A stretch of DNA of 16,271 bases from MGBC113645 sp036308445 (GTDB lineage: Bacteria; Bacillota_I; Bacilli_A; Erysipelotrichales; Coprobacillaceae): NCBI GenBank assembly GCA_036308445.1, contig JAXJVS010000149.1:1-16271 (forward strand). The letters run 5' to 3'. A program made the translations under genes and the position numbers. The notes beneath the pieces were generated by a model that had not been told where the DNA came from, ran no database searches, and saw only the letters and a program-made list of their open reading frames with translations. Shown piece by piece: positions 14,847-16,271 of this stretch. Position 1 is the stretch's first letter. Each line of letters opens with the position of its first letter.

Positions 14847-15024
14847 GCTTTCCAACTCCTAACAATAATTTCATAACATATATAAAAGCAATAAATAAAC
14901 AAATAATAATCATAAATCTATTATTAAAATATTCGTTTAACTTAATACCAACATATGTCATAAGTATGAACGTTCCAAATACTTTCATACCTAGCTCTAA
15001 TGCAAAAAGAATATCTTTTAACAT
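14839..15024 (-). CDS. AtpZ-like small membrane protein, first gene of ATP synthase operon
   Basis: A 61-residue protein with two hydrophobic helices (about 12-29 and 36-56) joined by KLNEYFNNRF, resembling AtpZ/AtpQ-type proteins that precede atpI in many Firmicutes and are proposed to affect Mg2+/Ca2+ handling or assembly. The call rests mainly on size, topology and place. Its ATG at 15024 lacks a clear Shine-Dalgarno; a better site (GGAGA) sits before another ATG at about 15066, which is out of frame by one base across a run of seven T. The 3' end overlaps the atpI-like gene by 8 nt. Confidence 0.65.
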   Translation of the reverse strand: MLKDILFALELGMKVFGTFILMTYVGIKLNEYFNNRFMIIICLFIAFIYVMKLLLGVGKHE

Positions 15025-15080
15025 AAAGTATTCGCAAAAATGTAAAAAAATTAAGTATATTCATAATTATCTCCATTTCC

Positions 15081-15101
15081 GTCCGCCTTCGTCGGTCGGA
15101 C
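15081..15101 (-). promoter_or_regulatory. GC-rich hairpin in ATP synthase leader
   Basis: On the minus strand GTCCGACCGACGAAGGCGGAC folds as a 5-bp GTCCG/CGGAC stem, a one-base bulge, then CC/GG, closing a 6-nt loop. The 23 nt beginning here are about 74% GC in very AT-rich surroundings. It lies in the untranslated leader roughly 57 nt before the atpZ-like start, and 10-15 nt before a GGAGA/ATG. No T-tract follows, so it is not a terminator. Function unknown; RNA stability or translation control is possible. Confidence 0.5.
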
Positions 15102-15173
15102 ACAAACACGTGATTAAAGATTCGATTTACTATTAATCTTAAAAGCTTCAGAATATTACTATATAATTTGTTT

Positions 15174-15236
15174 TTACCGTAAGTAATATCTATAATTCCT
15201 TTGTTTTCTTCGATTAATAACAAATTTTATTTTCAC
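15174..15236 (-). CDS. Candidate 20-residue basic leader peptide of the ATP synthase operon
   Basis: A GTG start at 15236 has AGGAG 8 nt upstream (15245-15249) and opens 20 codons ending in TAA. The peptide begins MKIKFVINRRKQR and has eight Lys/Arg and no acidic residue. The predicted transcription start is only about 25 nt upstream, so it would be the first frame met by ribosomes on the operon mRNA. No family is recognised. It could be a regulatory leader peptide or chance. Confidence 0.35.
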   Translation of the reverse strand: MKIKFVINRRKQRNYRYYLR

Positions 15237-15267
15237 ACTTAATTCTCCTATATAGAATATTTATTTG

Positions 15268-15296
15268 ATTATACCTTGAAAAGTAAAAAATGACAA
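15268..15296 (-). promoter_or_regulatory. Promoter of the ATP synthase operon
   Basis: TTGTCA (15291-15296), 17-nt spacer, TATAAT (15268-15273) on the minus strand, the best promoter match in the window. It gives a leader of about 235 nt before the atpZ-like gene. A further TTGACA at 15315-15320 has no -10 partner. The rest of 15297-15422 shows only AT-rich sequence. Confidence 0.75.
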
Positions 15297-15422
15297 TCAT
15301 TTTTCATATTACAGTGTCAAGATAATATACATAATCTTAACATTGTTTATTATTAACTTCTAAGTTTTCTACATTTTCTTATTTATTCTTACTAACATGT
15401 CAGTTTATAATATCATATAATG

Positions 15423-15443
15423 AAAAAAGGACATTCGCCCTTT
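15423..15443 (-). terminator. Terminator of upp
   Basis: AAAGGGC pairs with GTCCTTT on the minus strand (one G-U), loop GAAT, followed by TTT beyond the stem. The upp stop codon (15442-15444) lies in the stem. It separates upp from the ATP synthase operon. Confidence 0.8.
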
Positions 15444-16068
15444 ATTCAATAGTTCCAAACAATCTATCACCAGCATCTCCTAAACCTGGAACAATATATC
15501 CTTTTTCATTAAGTTTCTCATCTAAAGCACATACAATAACATCAATATCAGGATGATCTCTTTCGATGACTTCTATGCCTTCGGGAGCAGCTACTAAACA
15601 AGCTAATTTAATATGTTTAGCACCTCTTTTTTTTATATTTGTAATAGCAGCACTGGCACTACCTCCTGTTGCAAGCATTGGATCAACAACAATCACGTCA
15701 GCTTTTGGTAAACAGTTTGGAAATTTAGCATAGTATTCCTCTGGTTCTAGTGTTTCTTCATTTCTTGCCATTCCGATATGCCCAACTTTAGCGGTTGGAA
15801 TAATAGCTTTAAAACCATCTACTAATCCTAAACCAGCTCTTAGTATTGGTACTAATACTATTGGTCTAACTAATTGCTTTCCTGTCATTGGACATAGTGG
15901 TGTTTGAATTTCTATATTTTTAGTTGGTAATGATTTTGTAACTTCATATCCCATCAACATTGCGATTTCATCTAGATTTTGTCTAAACTCTTTTGTTCCT
16001 GTGTCTTTATTTCTCATAATAGTAAGTTTATGTTCTATTAATGGATGATTTAAAATAAGAGTTGCCAT
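15442..16068 (-). CDS. upp: Uracil phosphoribosyltransferase
   Basis: A 208-residue enzyme of full length that joins uracil and PRPP to give UMP in pyrimidine salvage. The PRPP loop is VVDPMLATGGSASAA (127-141); the uracil site is YIVPGLGDAGDRLFGT (191-206); PILRAGLGLVDG (74-85) is also typical. AAGGGAT precedes the start. It has its own promoter and terminator. upp just upstream of the atp operon is a common Firmicutes arrangement. Confidence 0.98.
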   Translation of the reverse strand: MATLILNHPLIEHKLTIMRNKDTGTKEFRQNLDEIAMLMGYEVTKSLPTKNIEIQTPLCPMTGKQLVRPIVLVPILRAGLGLVDGFKAIIPTAKVGHIGMARNEETLEPEEYYAKFPNCLPKADVIVVDPMLATGGSASAAITNIKKRGAKHIKLACLVAAPEGIEVIERDHPDIDVIVCALDEKLNEKGYIVPGLGDAGDRLFGTIE

Positions 16069-16091
16069 ATTATCCCTTCTTTCTTTTCTTT

Positions 16092-16120
16092 ATTATAGCA
16101 TAAAACTGGAAGACTTATAA
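16092..16120 (-). promoter_or_regulatory. upp promoter
   Basis: Extended -10 TGCTATAAT (16092-16099, with the TG at 16099-16100) on the minus strand. The -35 position (TTATAA, 16115-16120) lies in the loop of the preceding terminator hairpin and is weak. Confidence 0.55.
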
Positions 16121-16131
16121 ATCTTCCAGTT
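16102..16131 (-). terminator. Terminator of eno
   Basis: AACTGGAAGA and TCTTCCAGTT form a perfect 10-bp stem with an 8-nt loop; the following T-tract is short (about four T, partly in the stem). It begins 22 nt after the eno stop codon and overlaps the upp promoter. Confidence 0.75.
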
Positions 16132-16153
16132 AATTAGGTAAGCTTTTATTTAA

Positions 16154-16271
16154 TTATTTATCTAATTGATAGAATGCATTCATTCCTGCATAATCAGATT
16201 GAGATTTTAATTCATCTTCAATTCTCATTAACTGATTGTATTTTGCAATTCTATCAGTTCTTGATGCTGAA
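16154..16271 (-). CDS. eno: Enolase, C-terminal end only
   Basis: The last 38 codons of a gene running off the right edge. They read SASRTDRIAKYNQLMRIEDEL and end NAFYQLDK, matching the conserved enolase C-terminus (SRSERxAKYNQLLRIEDEL, ending in a FYNL-like tail). Enolase converts 2-phosphoglycerate to phosphoenolpyruvate in glycolysis. The catalytic residues are outside the window. Confidence 0.9.
   Translation of the reverse strand, partial: SASRTDRIAKYNQLMRIEDELKSQSDYAGMNAFYQLDK

Noticed and set aside
14942..15223. 93-codon minus-strand frame over the atp leader and atpZ-like gene
   Set aside because: It starts at a TTG without a ribosome site, runs through the GC-rich hairpin, and overlaps the better-supported atpZ-like frame. 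Only its internal ATG near 15066 is of interest, treated as a finding.
1..16271. CRISPR arrays, tRNA/rRNA genes, insertion sequences, phage or defence genes
   Set aside because: No spaced direct repeats, cloverleaf-like sequence, transposase or terminal inverted repeats were seen; gene content is core metabolism and envelope functions.

Overview
The window is AT-rich, tightly packed DNA with every convincing gene on the minus strand, so transcription runs from right to left. Low GC, strong AGGAGG-type ribosome binding sites, the Firmicutes order of F-type ATPase genes with upp just upstream, and a phosphorylated-sugar GH1 enzyme all point to a low-GC Firmicute. An anaerobic gut lineage such as the Erysipelotrichia/Coprobacillaceae would fit, but that assignment is inference.

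Reading in the direction of transcription, the right edge holds the 3' end of eno (enolase), then upp (uracil phosphoribosyltransferase). Next is a complete F1Fo ATP synthase operon (about 15.3 to 8.25 kb): atpZ-like, atpI-like, atpB, atpE, atpF, atpH, atpA, atpG, atpD, atpC. It has a good promoter, a leader of about 235 nt with a candidate basic 20-codon ORF and a GC-rich hairpin, and a strong terminator after atpC. The c subunit carries a second carboxylate (E25 besides E58), so the coupling ion may be Na+.

The second block (8.2 to 6.5 kb) is deoC (deoxyribose-phosphate aldolase) and a DeoR-family repressor, each with its own promoter and terminator. deoC lacks its own Shine-Dalgarno; the only good one belongs to an eight-codon ORF just upstream, in frame with deoC. 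TTGTT repeats upstream of the deoC promoter are candidate operators.

The third block (6.5 to 1.75 kb) mixes envelope and transport genes with decayed DNA: a frameshifted coding remnant, a membrane-anchored N-acetylmuramoyl-L-alanine amidase, a PAP2 lipid phosphatase, a remnant of an FtsX-like ABC permease, and then a three-gene unit of a second amidase, an EutH-family (ethanolamine transporter-like) membrane protein and a translationally coupled esterase. No other ethanolamine-utilisation genes are present.

The left end has one complete GH1 6-phospho-beta-glucosidase gene and the 5' end of a second copy in tandem, sharing a 75-nt identical start/leader/-10 segment. Most of the window is ordinary core metabolism. 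The items most worth checking are the ATP synthase leader, the deoC leader ORF, the two-carboxylate c subunit and the amidase-EutH-esterase unit. I saw no RNA genes, CRISPR arrays, insertion sequences or riboswitches I could support.
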